Part shown: piece by piece, positions 1 to 8,060 of the stretch
How positions within the stretch are numbered: the stretch's first letter is position 1
How the letters are laid out: every line of letters starts with the position of its first letter
NCBI RefSeq assembly: GCF_047302285.1
Contig: NZ_CP154845.1
Span: forward strand, 2,170,001-2,234,000
Origin: Robertmurraya sp047302285
GTDB taxonomy: Bacteria; Bacillota; Bacilli; Bacillales; Cytobacillaceae
Reading direction: 5' to 3'
DNA: 64,000 bases
Translations under genes and position numbers: made by a program
Notes under the pieces: generated by a model
Seen by the model: the letters and a program-made list of their open reading frames with translations, nothing else
What the model was told of the DNA's origin: nothing
Databases searched by the model: none

Positions 1-381
1 CAAGTACAAGCAGAGCCACTACAAATTGAAATTTTTCACATTAATAAAGGGAAGATTACAAAAGAGGTACCTAGCAACAAGGTAATTGAGCAAGAAGTTG
101 CGACAATCCTCGCTGGCATTACGGATTTATACCGTGGTTTTGAACCCATCCCACCAAAAGGGCATATGATTAAAATTCCGTTAGAAAAACCAGTTGAAGT
201 AAAAAACGAGTGGCTAGATGACTTGATTAATGAAGTCATTTTGATTTTTCCAGAATATGAAAACCCTCATTTAATGGTATTTGGGGATGAGAATAGTCAC
301 TATTTTTTCCAGTTTGATGCCTCAGTTGATGAAATTCTCTCACAATTAGATGTGAAGTTCAAAGGACAGCGAAAAGAATAA
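1..381 (+). CDS. Unknown protein, C-terminal part (5' end outside window)
   Basis: An open frame runs from the first base to a TAA at 379-381 and encodes at least 126 residues. I do not recognise the family. The sequence is soluble and acidic, with no membrane segment or signal peptide in the visible part. It includes the stretch GFEPIPPKGH and a hydrophobic C-terminal half rich in aromatic residues (ILIFPEYENP, HYFFQF) that ends in a basic tail. An internal ATG at base 166 exists, but the frame upstream reads without stops and with normal codon use, so the real start lies before base 1. Confidence 0.6.
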   Translation, partial: QVQAEPLQIEIFHINKGKITKEVPSNKVIEQEVATILAGITDLYRGFEPIPPKGHMIKIPLEKPVEVKNEWLDDLINEVILIFPEYENPHLMVFGDENSHYFFQFDASVDEILSQLDVKFKGQRKE

Positions 382-405
382 GGTCATATATGAACCCATT
401 AAATA

Positions 406-430
406 TGCCCGTCATGAATAACGACGGGCA
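406..430. terminator. Hairpin between convergent genes
   Basis: TGCCCGTC and GACGGGCA form an 8-bp stem around a 9-nt loop, between the end of the first gene and the convergent tetR-type gene. The T-run is weak on both strands, so termination efficiency is uncertain. Confidence 0.5.
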
Positions 431-445
431 CAATAAGGAAACCTC

Positions 446-1039
446 TTAATCTGGTAACACCATTTTTAATAAATAATGTGCGAAGGCTTCAGCCAATTCC
501 TCTCCTGTTTTCTCTCCCTCAGGGTTGTACCATTCTTGAATCCAGTTTAAGGCTCCTAATATAATCATCCTGACCATTTTGACTTCAATGTTTTGAAATT
601 CTTTCTTTTCGATTCCTTCTTTTAATATGTCATCGAAATATGAGGCATATTCATTTCTAGATTTCAAAATTTCATGTAAATATTCATTTGTGAAGTGTTG
701 ATTTGGTTTATCCATCACCATAAAGATCGATCTTTCATTTGTTGCTAACATGATATGAGCTTTGACAGCTCTGTCAAGCTTTTCCTTAGCAGATATAGGA
801 CTACTCGTAATTTCCTCCATATTTTTAATACTTTTATTCATAATCATTTGGTGACAATGAAAGAGGAGATCGTCTTTATTTTTAAAATAATAGTACATCG
901 AACCCTTTGTCATCAAAAGTTTTGCTGCTACTTCCTCCATTGTTGTCCCATGATAGCCCTTTTCAGCAAATACGGCAGCGGCAGAGCGGAGGATCTCTTC
1001 TTTTTTCTTGGCAATTTTTCTTTCTTTAAAAGAGGACAT
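446..1039 (-). CDS. TetR/AcrR-family transcriptional regulator
   Basis: A 197-residue DNA-binding repressor. The N-terminal helix-turn-helix covers about residues 10-55 and has the family signature TTMEEVAAKL ... GSMYYYFKNKDDLL. The C-terminal ligand domain has the LNWIQEWYNPEG pattern typical of TetR proteins that respond to acyl-CoA thioesters (FadR/KstR2-like); that ligand class is inferred. I chose the ATG at 1039 because GGAGAG lies 5 bases ahead of it; an upstream ATG (1090) would add 17 residues without a good ribosome binding site. The neighbouring CoA-transferase fragment at 1250-1411 fits an old acyl-CoA catabolism locus. Confidence 0.88.
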   Translation of the reverse strand: MSSFKERKIAKKKEEILRSAAAVFAEKGYHGTTMEEVAAKLLMTKGSMYYYFKNKDDLLFHCHQMIMNKSIKNMEEITSSPISAKEKLDRAVKAHIMLATNERSIFMVMDKPNQHFTNEYLHEILKSRNEYASYFDDILKEGIEKKEFQNIEVKMVRMIILGALNWIQEWYNPEGEKTGEELAEAFAHYLLKMVLPD

Positions 1040-1249
1040 CTTAACTCTCCAATCTTCTATTAATTTTTCCTTTACTATATATAAAACCATATTAAAATCG
1101 TTTATTAAAGCAAAATATAGAAAATTATCTGAAATGGCATCATTTTATGAAAGTTCGACATAAAATTAACTATTGGTTTAAAAAATGGCTACTTGGAAAA
1201 ACGTTTGAAAATTCATCTAATCATACTTAAAAAATATGAAGGAGTGGTT

Positions 1250-1411
1250 ATGCTTGACTATGCCGCCGTTAACTGGGAGATGCGTCAAATCGCAAATCCG
1301 ATTAAGCTTTCAAGAACAAAGGCAAAAACGATTAGACAGGCACCTGCACTAGGAGAACATAATAAGGAAATATTCGATGAACTCGGATACACCCAAAATA
1401 CAAAAGAGTAA
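1250..1411 (+). pseudogene. Remnant of a CaiB/BaiF (family III) CoA-transferase, C-terminal end only
   Basis: The 53-residue frame starts at an ATG behind GGAG. It contains MRQIANPIKLSRT followed by APALGEHNKEIFDELGY. This is the characteristic C-terminus of family III CoA-transferases (nPIKlS ... GEHt.evL.eLGy), enzymes of about 400 residues that move CoA between carboxylic acids. The catalytic Asp and the Rossmann-like core are absent, and the upstream DNA (1040-1249) shows no further homology in any frame that I can see. I read it as what is left after a deletion. The intact ribosome binding site leaves a small chance that the peptide is still made. Confidence 0.6.
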
Positions 1412-1445
1412 AGCGATTAACTAGATTTGTAGTTTATAGAAAATA

Positions 1446-1486
1446 GAAAACAAGCCGACTAAAAGCTTTTACACGGCTTGTTTTCT
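1446..1486. terminator. Rho-independent terminator, bidirectional
   Basis: AAACAAGCCG and CGGCTTGTTT pair across a short loop with T-runs at both ends. It serves the short plus-strand frame and the convergent MerR-type gene. Confidence 0.85.
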
Positions 1487-1507
1487 TAATAGTTTAATGC
1501 CTCATTT

Positions 1508-2425
1508 TTACCACCATTTCCACCAGTTTTTTCTCTTTGTTTTTGCTGCAGCCACTTCTCGATAGCTTGATAGCATCCCTTGAAAAGCTTCTTCACGATC
1601 GCGGATTTCTTCGGTTGATTGTTGCAATTCACTGACCTTATTAAGAATCGTTTCCTGCTTGGCTTCGAGCGTACCGACCATTCGTTTCAGATCTCTTTTT
1701 GAATCCGTTACCGTTTTTGATACCTTTTTCCAGTTAGTGTTATGATCCCTTGAAGTTAAAATAGAGGTATCATGCATCTTTTTTGCGATCTTTTCAAATG
1801 TATCTTGTGACGATGATGATACATGTTCAGATAGGGCTTCGAATGATTCGGAAGATTGTTCCGAAACTTGATTGATGACACTTGAGAGTTCTTGAAGTTC
1901 ACCCTTTCGTTTGTCATTTGCCCTTTGAATGGACTTTGAAATTTCCTTAATTGAATGGAGTGAAGAAGAAGCGATCTCAGTTTTTAGATTTTCGGTAATT
2001 TGTTGTTGATTGTAAGTCAGTTCTTGCTTGATTTCATTCACAATATCTTGCTTGTACATATCCATAATGGAATATACATCTGATTCACTTAATTGTGGAT
2101 GAGATTCCTTTTCGTTATTTTCAACGAGTGGAACAGATAGTCCGGTTTCGACCGTTTCGGAAGAGGGTTCCGAATTGCTAGCAAAATGCTTTTGTAATAG
2201 CGAACGGATCATATCCTTACTGACGTTTTGTTCACGCATTTCCTTTATTTTTTTCAAAAGGTCAATTTCATTTTCAGTGAAGAACCTTGCTCCTTGCTTT
2301 GTACGAGGAATAACTAAAAGTCCATTAAGATCTTTCTCCCATTGTCTGATCGTTCCAGTAGGGATATTTATTTTCTTCGATACCTCTTTGATTGAATACG
2401 CTCTTACCATTTTATTTGTTTGCAT
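1508..2425 (-). CDS. MerR-type DNA-binding protein with long coiled coil (DUF3967-like C-terminus)
   Basis: The 305-residue protein begins with a MerR winged helix (about residues 5-65: YSIKEVSKKINIPTGTIRQW ... RFFTENEIDLLKKI). A long Ser/Glu/Gln-rich helical region follows, predicted to form a coiled coil. It ends with EAFQGMLSSYREVAAAK and a basic-tryptophan tail, KRKNWWKWW, as in the DUF3967 family of Bacillus. No effector-binding domain is seen. Similar MerR-plus-coiled-coil proteins (RacA-like) act in chromosome organisation, but no specific role can be assigned. I start at the ATG at 2425 because AAAGGA precedes it by 8 bases; an in-frame ATG at 2455 lacks a ribosome binding site. Confidence 0.75.
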   Translation of the reverse strand: MQTNKMVRAYSIKEVSKKINIPTGTIRQWEKDLNGLLVIPRTKQGARFFTENEIDLLKKIKEMREQNVSKDMIRSLLQKHFASNSEPSSETVETGLSVPLVENNEKESHPQLSESDVYSIMDMYKQDIVNEIKQELTYNQQQITENLKTEIASSSLHSIKEISKSIQRANDKRKGELQELSSVINQVSEQSSESFEALSEHVSSSSQDTFEKIAKKMHDTSILTSRDHNTNWKKVSKTVTDSKRDLKRMVGTLEAKQETILNKVSELQQSTEEIRDREEAFQGMLSSYREVAAAKTKRKNWWKWW

Positions 2426-2868
2426 AATTTCAATCCTTTCATCTTTGTTTGTCATTTATATTCTGTCACGAGGGGTTCTTTTTCCTGCTATATGACAAAA
2501 CCTATCAAAAGAAGAAAAGAATCTGCAAAATATTCATAATTTCTAGTACAGAACGAGGCAATAAGGTAACTTTTTATCCAGCTTCTATAGCAATTTCATA
2601 TATTTATTTCTCGGGAAAGCGCAAGACTTGACATTTCCCGCACTTTCTGTGTTATTTTCTGTGGGTTTTATCAGATTTACGGCAATTGAATGTCAGAATG
2701 TGACTACTATTGTCAAGAACGGTGTCCTTTAGGATTGTGTATATAAATCTGTCGATGATTGTATCCGATTACAAAAAATCCGCAAACTACAGTGCGTAAC
2801 ATTTTTTTTCTGAAGCTATTCAGAGTATCATATAATTAGAAACTTATTTTTTCCTAAGGGGTGACATA
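2426..2868. other. Intergenic region, divergent promoters expected
   Basis: About 440 bases between two divergent genes. I see no credible coding frame. A 7-bp inverted repeat (CGGGAAA / TTTCCCG) at 2612-2640 could form a hairpin. A TATAAT-like hexamer near 2832 could be the -10 of the downstream oxidoreductase gene, but no good -35 matches it. Confidence 0.5.
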
Positions 2869-3861
2869 ATGAAAGCATTGGTACATGTAGATAAAGTCGG
2901 AATGGACGGCCTTTCTTATCGCGATATAGAAGAAGAAACGCCAAAGCCAGGGGAGGTTAGAGTGAAATTACTGGGGGCTGGGTTAAATCATCGTGATTTA
3001 TTTACTTTAACCCGTCATAAAGAAACTGACCCACCACTTATTATAGGATCTGATGGAGCAGGAATTATTGATGCAGTGGGTGAAGGCGTTACAAACGTAC
3101 AAGTTGGTGATGAGGTGATCATTAATCCCGGATTAGGATGGAAGGAAAAAAGTGATGCTCCACCACCAGGATTTGAAATTGTCGGTCTTCCTTTTCATGG
3201 GTCGTTTGCTGAAAAGATTGTCATACCTGCTGAAAATGCTGTACATAAACCAGATTATTTATCATGGGAAGAGGCAAGTGTTTTATCGTTAGCAGCCTTA
3301 ACTGCATATCGTGCACTATTTACAAGAGGAAAGGTTCAAGAAGGGATGAAGGTGTTCATTCCTGGAATCGGTAGTGGAGTTGCGACCTTTTTATTACAGT
3401 TTGCAAAAGCAGCTGGAGCAACAGTTTACGTAAGTTCCCGTTCAAAAGCTAAATGCGAGTGGGCTCTTCAAATAGGAGCTTCAAAGGCGATTGATAGCAA
3501 TGAAGACTGGAGCGAAGCCTTTGCTGGTGAAAAAATGGACTTAATCATTGAGTCTGTTGGTGCCGCTACGTTTAATAAGTCTCTTGATCAGCTCCGTCCT
3601 GGTGGAACGATTGTGACATTTGGGGCTTCTGCAGGAGATGTCGTACAATTTGACTTACGCAAGTTTTTCTACGGACAATTTAATATGTATGGCTCCACGA
3701 TGGGAAGTGGCGAAGAATATAAAGAAATGTTGCAATTTATGGAAAAATACCAATTAAAACCAGTGGTTGATAAAATCTATAAGCTTAGTGAATTTAAGGA
3801 AGCCTTTGATAGAATGGAAAAAGCAGAGCAACTTGGAAAAATAGGCTTTTCGATTGAATAA
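2869..3861 (+). CDS. Zinc-free MDR-family oxidoreductase (YogA-like, quinone-reductase type)
   Basis: This 330-residue medium-chain dehydrogenase/reductase is predicted to reduce an aldehyde, ketone or quinone with NAD(P)H in the cytosol. The GroES-like domain (about 1-125) has the LNHRDLFT and GSDGAGIIDAVGEGV signatures. The Rossmann domain starts near residue 160 (PGIGSGVATFLLQFAKAAGA). The cysteines that bind structural zinc in true alcohol dehydrogenases are absent. It looks most like B. subtilis YogA, whose substrate I do not know. The start is supported by AAGGGGTGA 5 bases upstream. It stands alone, with its own terminator downstream. Confidence 0.85.
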   Translation: MKALVHVDKVGMDGLSYRDIEEETPKPGEVRVKLLGAGLNHRDLFTLTRHKETDPPLIIGSDGAGIIDAVGEGVTNVQVGDEVIINPGLGWKEKSDAPPPGFEIVGLPFHGSFAEKIVIPAENAVHKPDYLSWEEASVLSLAALTAYRALFTRGKVQEGMKVFIPGIGSGVATFLLQFAKAAGATVYVSSRSKAKCEWALQIGASKAIDSNEDWSEAFAGEKMDLIIESVGAATFNKSLDQLRPGGTIVTFGASAGDVVQFDLRKFFYGQFNMYGSTMGSGEEYKEMLQFMEKYQLKPVVDKIYKLSEFKEAFDRMEKAEQLGKIGFSIE

Positions 3862-3910
3862 GAAGGCTCTATTCGCGAACATTGTTGCCTTTTCGAAAGT
3901 ATAAGCACAC

Positions 3911-3949
3911 AAAAATAACAAGGGGACTTATTCTCTTGTTATTTTTTTT
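3911..3949 (+). terminator. Rho-independent terminator
   Basis: AAAATAACAAG pairs with CTTGTTATTTT across about 12 bases, followed by a run of eight T; it ends the YogA-like gene. Confidence 0.9.
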
Positions 3950-4054
3950 GAAGTGAGTTAATGGAAAATTTGTATCTTTCAGTATATTATAAGTGAATAG
4001 ATTATGAACTGTGTTCTAAATAAATTCTACTTTAGAAGAAAGGGATGGCTATAC

Positions 4055-4849
4055 GTGATATCTTTAAAAAATGTTTCTCTGATTCGGAACGGGACACCGA
4101 TCCTGACCAGTTTGAATTGGCATGTTGTAAAAGGAGAGCATTGGGTTCTTTTTGGTCTCAATGGAGCTGGGAAAACGGCAATACTTAATCTCTTAAATGG
4201 ATATCATTTTCCTACAAAGGGTCAAGCGATCGTAATGGGAAAAGAGTTTGGCAAGGTAGATATTCGAGAATATATCCGTAGAAAAATCGGACTTGTTTCT
4301 TCATCCCTTCAAGAACGTTTCTATAAGACAGATAGTGCCTACGAAATCGTGTTAAGCGGTGCCTTTACGTCAATCGGATTGTATGAAACGCCAAATGATG
4401 ATATGCGTGAAAAAGCGATTAGTCTATTAGAAAGTCTCGGTAGTATTGATTATGCAAACAGACAATATGCAACCCTTTCACAAGGGGAGAGACAACGCAT
4501 TTTAATTGCACGCGCCCTCATGAATGACCCTGAGCTACTTATTTTAGATGAACCTACTAACGGTCTTGACTTTATTGCAAAAGAGCATTTATTAGAGGTG
4601 ATTGAACAAATTGCTACGAAACCGTCTGGGCCAACTTTACTTTATGTCACTCATCATGTCGAAGAAATATTACCTGTCTTTAAGAAAACATTGCTTTTGA
4701 AAAATGGGGAAGTTTTTTCATCAGGAAAAACGGTTGAAATGATTTCTGAGAAGACTTTATCTGCGTTTTTTAATTTAGAGGTGGACGTCCACTGGCATTA
4801 CGGTCGACCATTCCTTACAAAAAGAGAGAAAGCTATCCCTCGCTCATAG
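4055..4849 (+). CDS. ABC transporter ATP-binding protein (YlmA-like)
   Basis: A 264-residue single ATPase domain. Walker A is GLNGAGKT at residues 34-41, the signature is LSQGERQR, Walker B is LLILDEPTNGLD, and the switch histidine lies in VTHHVEE. Membrane partners are not adjacent, so the exporter or importer it drives is unknown; YlmA of B. subtilis is likewise an orphan ATPase. I chose the GTG at 4055 because AGAAAGGGATGG lies about 6 bases ahead and the family begins with the ISLKNV strand; an upstream ATG at 4004 would add 17 unrelated residues. The stop codon lies inside the terminator hairpin. Confidence 0.85.
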   Translation: MISLKNVSLIRNGTPILTSLNWHVVKGEHWVLFGLNGAGKTAILNLLNGYHFPTKGQAIVMGKEFGKVDIREYIRRKIGLVSSSLQERFYKTDSAYEIVLSGAFTSIGLYETPNDDMREKAISLLESLGSIDYANRQYATLSQGERQRILIARALMNDPELLILDEPTNGLDFIAKEHLLEVIEQIATKPSGPTLLYVTHHVEEILPVFKKTLLLKNGEVFSSGKTVEMISEKTLSAFFNLEVDVHWHYGRPFLTKREKAIPRS

Positions 4850-4864
4850 GATAGCTCGTTTTTA
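4831..4864 (+). terminator. Rho-independent terminator
   Basis: AGCTATCC and GGATAGCT form the stem, followed by a CG and a T-run. The stem overlaps the last codons of the YlmA-like gene and separates it from the convergent transporter. Confidence 0.85.
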
Positions 4865-6046
4865 TTCTCTATTCGTTCTTAAAATGATTAAATAGATTAA
4901 TATCGAAATGAATACTGATACGGCTGATACCATATAAATACTGTTATAGCCAAACCAATGGGCTATTTGACCAAAGCAGATGGCACCGACACCAACTCCT
5001 AAATCAAAGAAAGAGAAAAAGGTTGCGTTCGCCATCCCTCTTCGATGTGGAGGAGACCCTTTCACAGACCAAGCTTGTAGGGCTGGCTGGACAGTGCCAA
5101 AGCCCAATCCATACAATATTCCCGCAAGATAAAGGATGTAGCTGTTAGGCAACCATGCCAGTAGGATCATGGCAATGATAATCAGGGAGGTACCTGGGAT
5201 GTAGACGGCACGATGCCCTTTCCGGTCATATAGTCTGCCTGCGAAAGTTCTAGAGACAAGCAAAGCCAGTGCATAAAATAGGAAATACCATTCTATCCCT
5301 GAAATCTCTTTTTGCAAGGCATAAATCGGTAAGAACGATGCGATTCCACCAAATGTAACGGTAATGAAAAAGAGTAATAGAGATGGGGGAATAGCTGTTT
5401 TTTCAAAAAGATCTCATTTTTTAGGAGCTGTCGTTACAGGTTCAATCTTCTTATAACGAATAAAAGATGCAAGAACAAGCGAAATGAGTCCAAGAAGAGC
5501 ACAAATTAGGAATAACTGGGTAAATGATATTTTTCCAGCTAATGCCAGTCCTAGTGTTGGGCCAAATGCTAAAGCAATATTTCCTGAAAGCCCATAATAA
5601 CCCATTCCTTCTCCCCGTTTATTGGCAGGAATTAGGTCTGTTGCGATCGTTCCAGAGGCAGTTGTCGAGAAACCCCAACCGACTCCTTGAACCATCCTCA
5701 TTGCGAAGAGGAAAAATAAACTGTGAATAAGGCCGTACGTACCAACTGACAATATAAAAATAGTTAGACCAATCAAAAAGACGAATCTTCTTCCTCTCGT
5801 CTCAAGAGCCTTCCCGGCAAAAGGTCGCATGATGAGAGCTGAGAATGTGAAAATACCAACAACGAGTCCGATTAATTGATCGTTTCCGCCTAACTCTTCA
5901 ACAAAAAGGGGCAGAGTCGGTAAAGTCATCTGAAATCCTAGAAAAATAAAGAAGTTGGAAAAAACGATTAATGTGAAATCTTTCGTCCAAATTTTCTCTG
6001 ATTGCACATATTCTTTCGGTGCTTCTTTTGAAACCGATTGACTCAT
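4862..6046 (-). pseudogene. MFS drug/metabolite transporter interrupted by an in-frame TGA
   Basis: The reading frame encodes a typical 12-helix major facilitator of about 394 codons. Residues 1-210 carry helices 1-6 with the MFS motif between helices 2 and 3 (RPFAGKALETRGRR). At 5414-5416 (minus strand) the frame meets TGA directly after TAPKK. Downstream of the stop the same frame continues without a shift: DLFEKTAIPPSLLLFF, then the helix 7-12 half with a second RTFAGRLYDRKGHR loop motif. A single base change (CGA or TGG to TGA) would explain it. The start at 6046 has AGAAAGGA upstream. Closest in type to Bacillus YttB/YwoG-like exporters; the substrate is unknown. A sequencing error cannot be excluded. 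Confidence 0.8.
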
Positions 6047-6283
6047 AGAAAAATCCTTTCTAATAATTATTTAGCAACACTAAATAATAGTTTACATCAT
6101 TTACAGTAAAAATCCATTATGAGAATAGAATTTTTATTAACTCTTCAAATAGTACACGGTAAAAATACAAATGTCCACATGAGAAGAAAAAACTCTTGAT
6201 TCTTTATTTGTTTAGGCTGATAATAAATACTAAATATTATTTGTTTGAAAAGTCAAAAATTAAATTAACAGGGGTTGTCTGTC

Positions 6284-7645
6284 ATGAAGGTCGTGAAGTT
6301 TGGAGGCTCTTCCTTAGCAACAGGTTCACAGCTTGAAAAAGTTCTTTCAATTGTCGAATCAGATTCAACTCGGAAAATTATTGTCGTTTCAGCACCTGGG
6401 AAGAGGTTTGCAGGAGATATTAAGGTAACAGATTTATTAATTGAATGTGCTGAAAAAGCATTAAATGGAGAAGACGTCACGGAGAACGTATCTTCTGTAA
6501 TTGAGCGATATGAGAGCATTGCTCTTGAACTCCAATTATCGTTAGAAATTGTTGAAGAAATCCGCAATCATCTTCTGAAATTATTAAATGGTGATCAGAG
6601 AAGCCGAAACCATTTTATCGATGCTATTAAGGCAAGTGGTGAAGACAATCATGCAAAGCTAGTGGCGAATTTTTTTCAGAAAAGGGGACTCGAAGCCCAG
6701 TACATTAATCCAAAGGATGCCGGATTATTTGTGACCAATGAAACAGGCCATGCTCAAGTATTAGCAAAATCATATGAACGTTTGTATTTGTTAAGAGAAA
6801 AAAATGGAATATTGGTTTTCCCAGGATTCTTTGGCTATACAAATGAAGGCGTGATTGCCACTTTTTCGAGAAGTGGTTCAGATATTACAGGTTCTATATT
6901 AGCAAATGGAGTTAAAGCGGACCTATATGAAAATTTCACCGATGTGGATGCCGTTTACTCTGTGAATCCGAATATTGTCGAGAATCCGAATGAAATTTCA
7001 GAGTTGACTTATCGGGAGATGCGTGAATTATCCTATGCCGGTTTTTCTGTTTTTCATGATGAAGCTCTTATCCCTGCATTTCGTGCTGGTATTCCGGTAA
7101 ATGTGAAAAATACGAATAATCCTTCTGCACCTGGAACAAGAATCGTTAGTCGAAGAGTTCAGTCAAATGGACCTGTTGTAGGGATTGCGAGTGATAAAGG
7201 GTTTTGCAGTATTTACGTTAGTAAGTATTTGATGAATCGGGAAATTGGCTTTGGGCGGAAGCTTCTTACCATATTAGAGGAATATGAAATATCGTATGAA
7301 CATATCCCATCAGGAATCGATGAGGTCACTATCATATTGAGACAAGACCAGCTCCATTTAGAGACTGAAGAGGATATATTGGAACGGATTAAAAGTGAGT
7401 TAAATGCAGATGAAGTGAAAATTGAGCACAATATTTCACTTATTATGATTGTTGGAGAAGGAATGAAACAGAATGTTGGAATTACAGCTAGAGCAGCAAA
7501 AGCGTTAGCAAGCGCTGGGGTCAACATTGAGATGATCAATCAAGGTTCTTCTGAGGTCAGCTTGATGTTTGGCGTGAAGGAAGCGAATGAGAAAAGAGCT
7601 GTAAAAGCAATATATGAGGAATTTTTTGCACCAGTTCTTATATAA
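6284..7645 (+). CDS. Aspartokinase III type (YclM/ThrD-like)
   Basis: Phosphorylates L-aspartate with ATP, the first step of the threonine/lysine/methionine pathway. The 453-residue protein starts with the kinase signature KVVKFGGSSLA and has the FSRSGSDITGSILA loop that binds aspartate. Two C-terminal ACT domains follow (about 300-450; the second has SLIMIVGEGMKQNVGI and INQGSSEVSLMFGV). It is a monofunctional kinase without homoserine dehydrogenase, about the length of B. subtilis YclM. I start at the ATG at 6284; a TTG nine bases upstream directly abuts the GGGG ribosome binding site and cannot be used. No lysine riboswitch or T-box is visible in the 237-base leader. Confidence 0.92.
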   Translation: MKVVKFGGSSLATGSQLEKVLSIVESDSTRKIIVVSAPGKRFAGDIKVTDLLIECAEKALNGEDVTENVSSVIERYESIALELQLSLEIVEEIRNHLLKLLNGDQRSRNHFIDAIKASGEDNHAKLVANFFQKRGLEAQYINPKDAGLFVTNETGHAQVLAKSYERLYLLREKNGILVFPGFFGYTNEGVIATFSRSGSDITGSILANGVKADLYENFTDVDAVYSVNPNIVENPNEISELTYREMRELSYAGFSVFHDEALIPAFRAGIPVNVKNTNNPSAPGTRIVSRRVQSNGPVVGIASDKGFCSIYVSKYLMNREIGFGRKLLTILEEYEISYEHIPSGIDEVTIILRQDQLHLETEEDILERIKSELNADEVKIEHNISLIMIVGEGMKQNVGITARAAKALASAGVNIEMINQGSSEVSLMFGVKEANEKRAVKAIYEEFFAPVLI

Positions 7646-7655
7646 AAGGGGCCAC

Positions 7656-7684
7656 AAAGACAACACGATATCGTGTTGTCTTTT
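7656..7684 (+). terminator. Rho-independent terminator
   Basis: A perfect palindrome centred on ACGATATCGT (arms AAAGACAACACGAT / ATCGTGTTGTCTTT) followed by T; it ends the aspartokinase gene. Confidence 0.9.
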
Positions 7685-7754
7685 CGCGTTTATCTAAATC
7701 AAATACCTAGGTAATAAAAAACGGCCATAGACTATGTAACGTTACAAAACAACT

Positions 7755-7928
7755 TTAGCTAGAAACACTTCGTTCAATCGCACTATCCCAATCTGGAAAA
7801 TAGTGAAGGGCACTTCTCATTAGATGTGGGTTTGCCTTCTTGATGAACTTTTTGCTTAGGTTAGAGCCACTCGTATTCAAACGTCTAATCTCATCAAGTA
7901 CTTCAGCAGAGCTCATTGTAACCTCCAT
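7755..7928 (-). CDS. Small protein resembling a single HNH-endonuclease-associated repeat
   Basis: A 57-residue protein. Its core, EVLDEIRRL ... KKANPHLMRSALHYFPDWDSAI, matches the helical repeat (eil.aLr.l ... l.k.np.ly..a...FgsW..Al) that flanks HNH endonucleases and is thought to bind DNA. Only one repeat is present and no nuclease is attached or adjacent. Two ATGs (7928 and 7916) each have a GGAGG at suitable distance; I prefer 7928 because AAAGGAGG lies 7 bases ahead. Function unknown; the family match is by eye. Confidence 0.6.
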   Translation of the reverse strand: MEVTMSSAEVLDEIRRLNTSGSNLSKKFIKKANPHLMRSALHYFPDWDSAIERSVSS

Positions 7929-8060
7929 TCCATGACCTCCTTTCATTCATTGATATCTATATCATCACCTATCAAAAAAATATTTATTCAAGTTTCTGTA
8001 TTTTTAGTTAAAATTATCTCATAATGGAAGAGGAGTCTAAAAGTGAAAGGAAGCTAATAA

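Noticed and set aside
5414..5416. In-frame TGA read as selenocysteine or tryptophan
   Set aside because: MFS transporters are not selenoproteins, no SECIS-like hairpin is seen after the codon, and TGA serves as a normal stop in other genes here.
7735..7746. Perfect palindrome TGTAACGTTACA
   Set aside because: It lies at the 3' side of a small gene and away from any promoter I can identify; a 12-base dyad of this kind can arise by chance.
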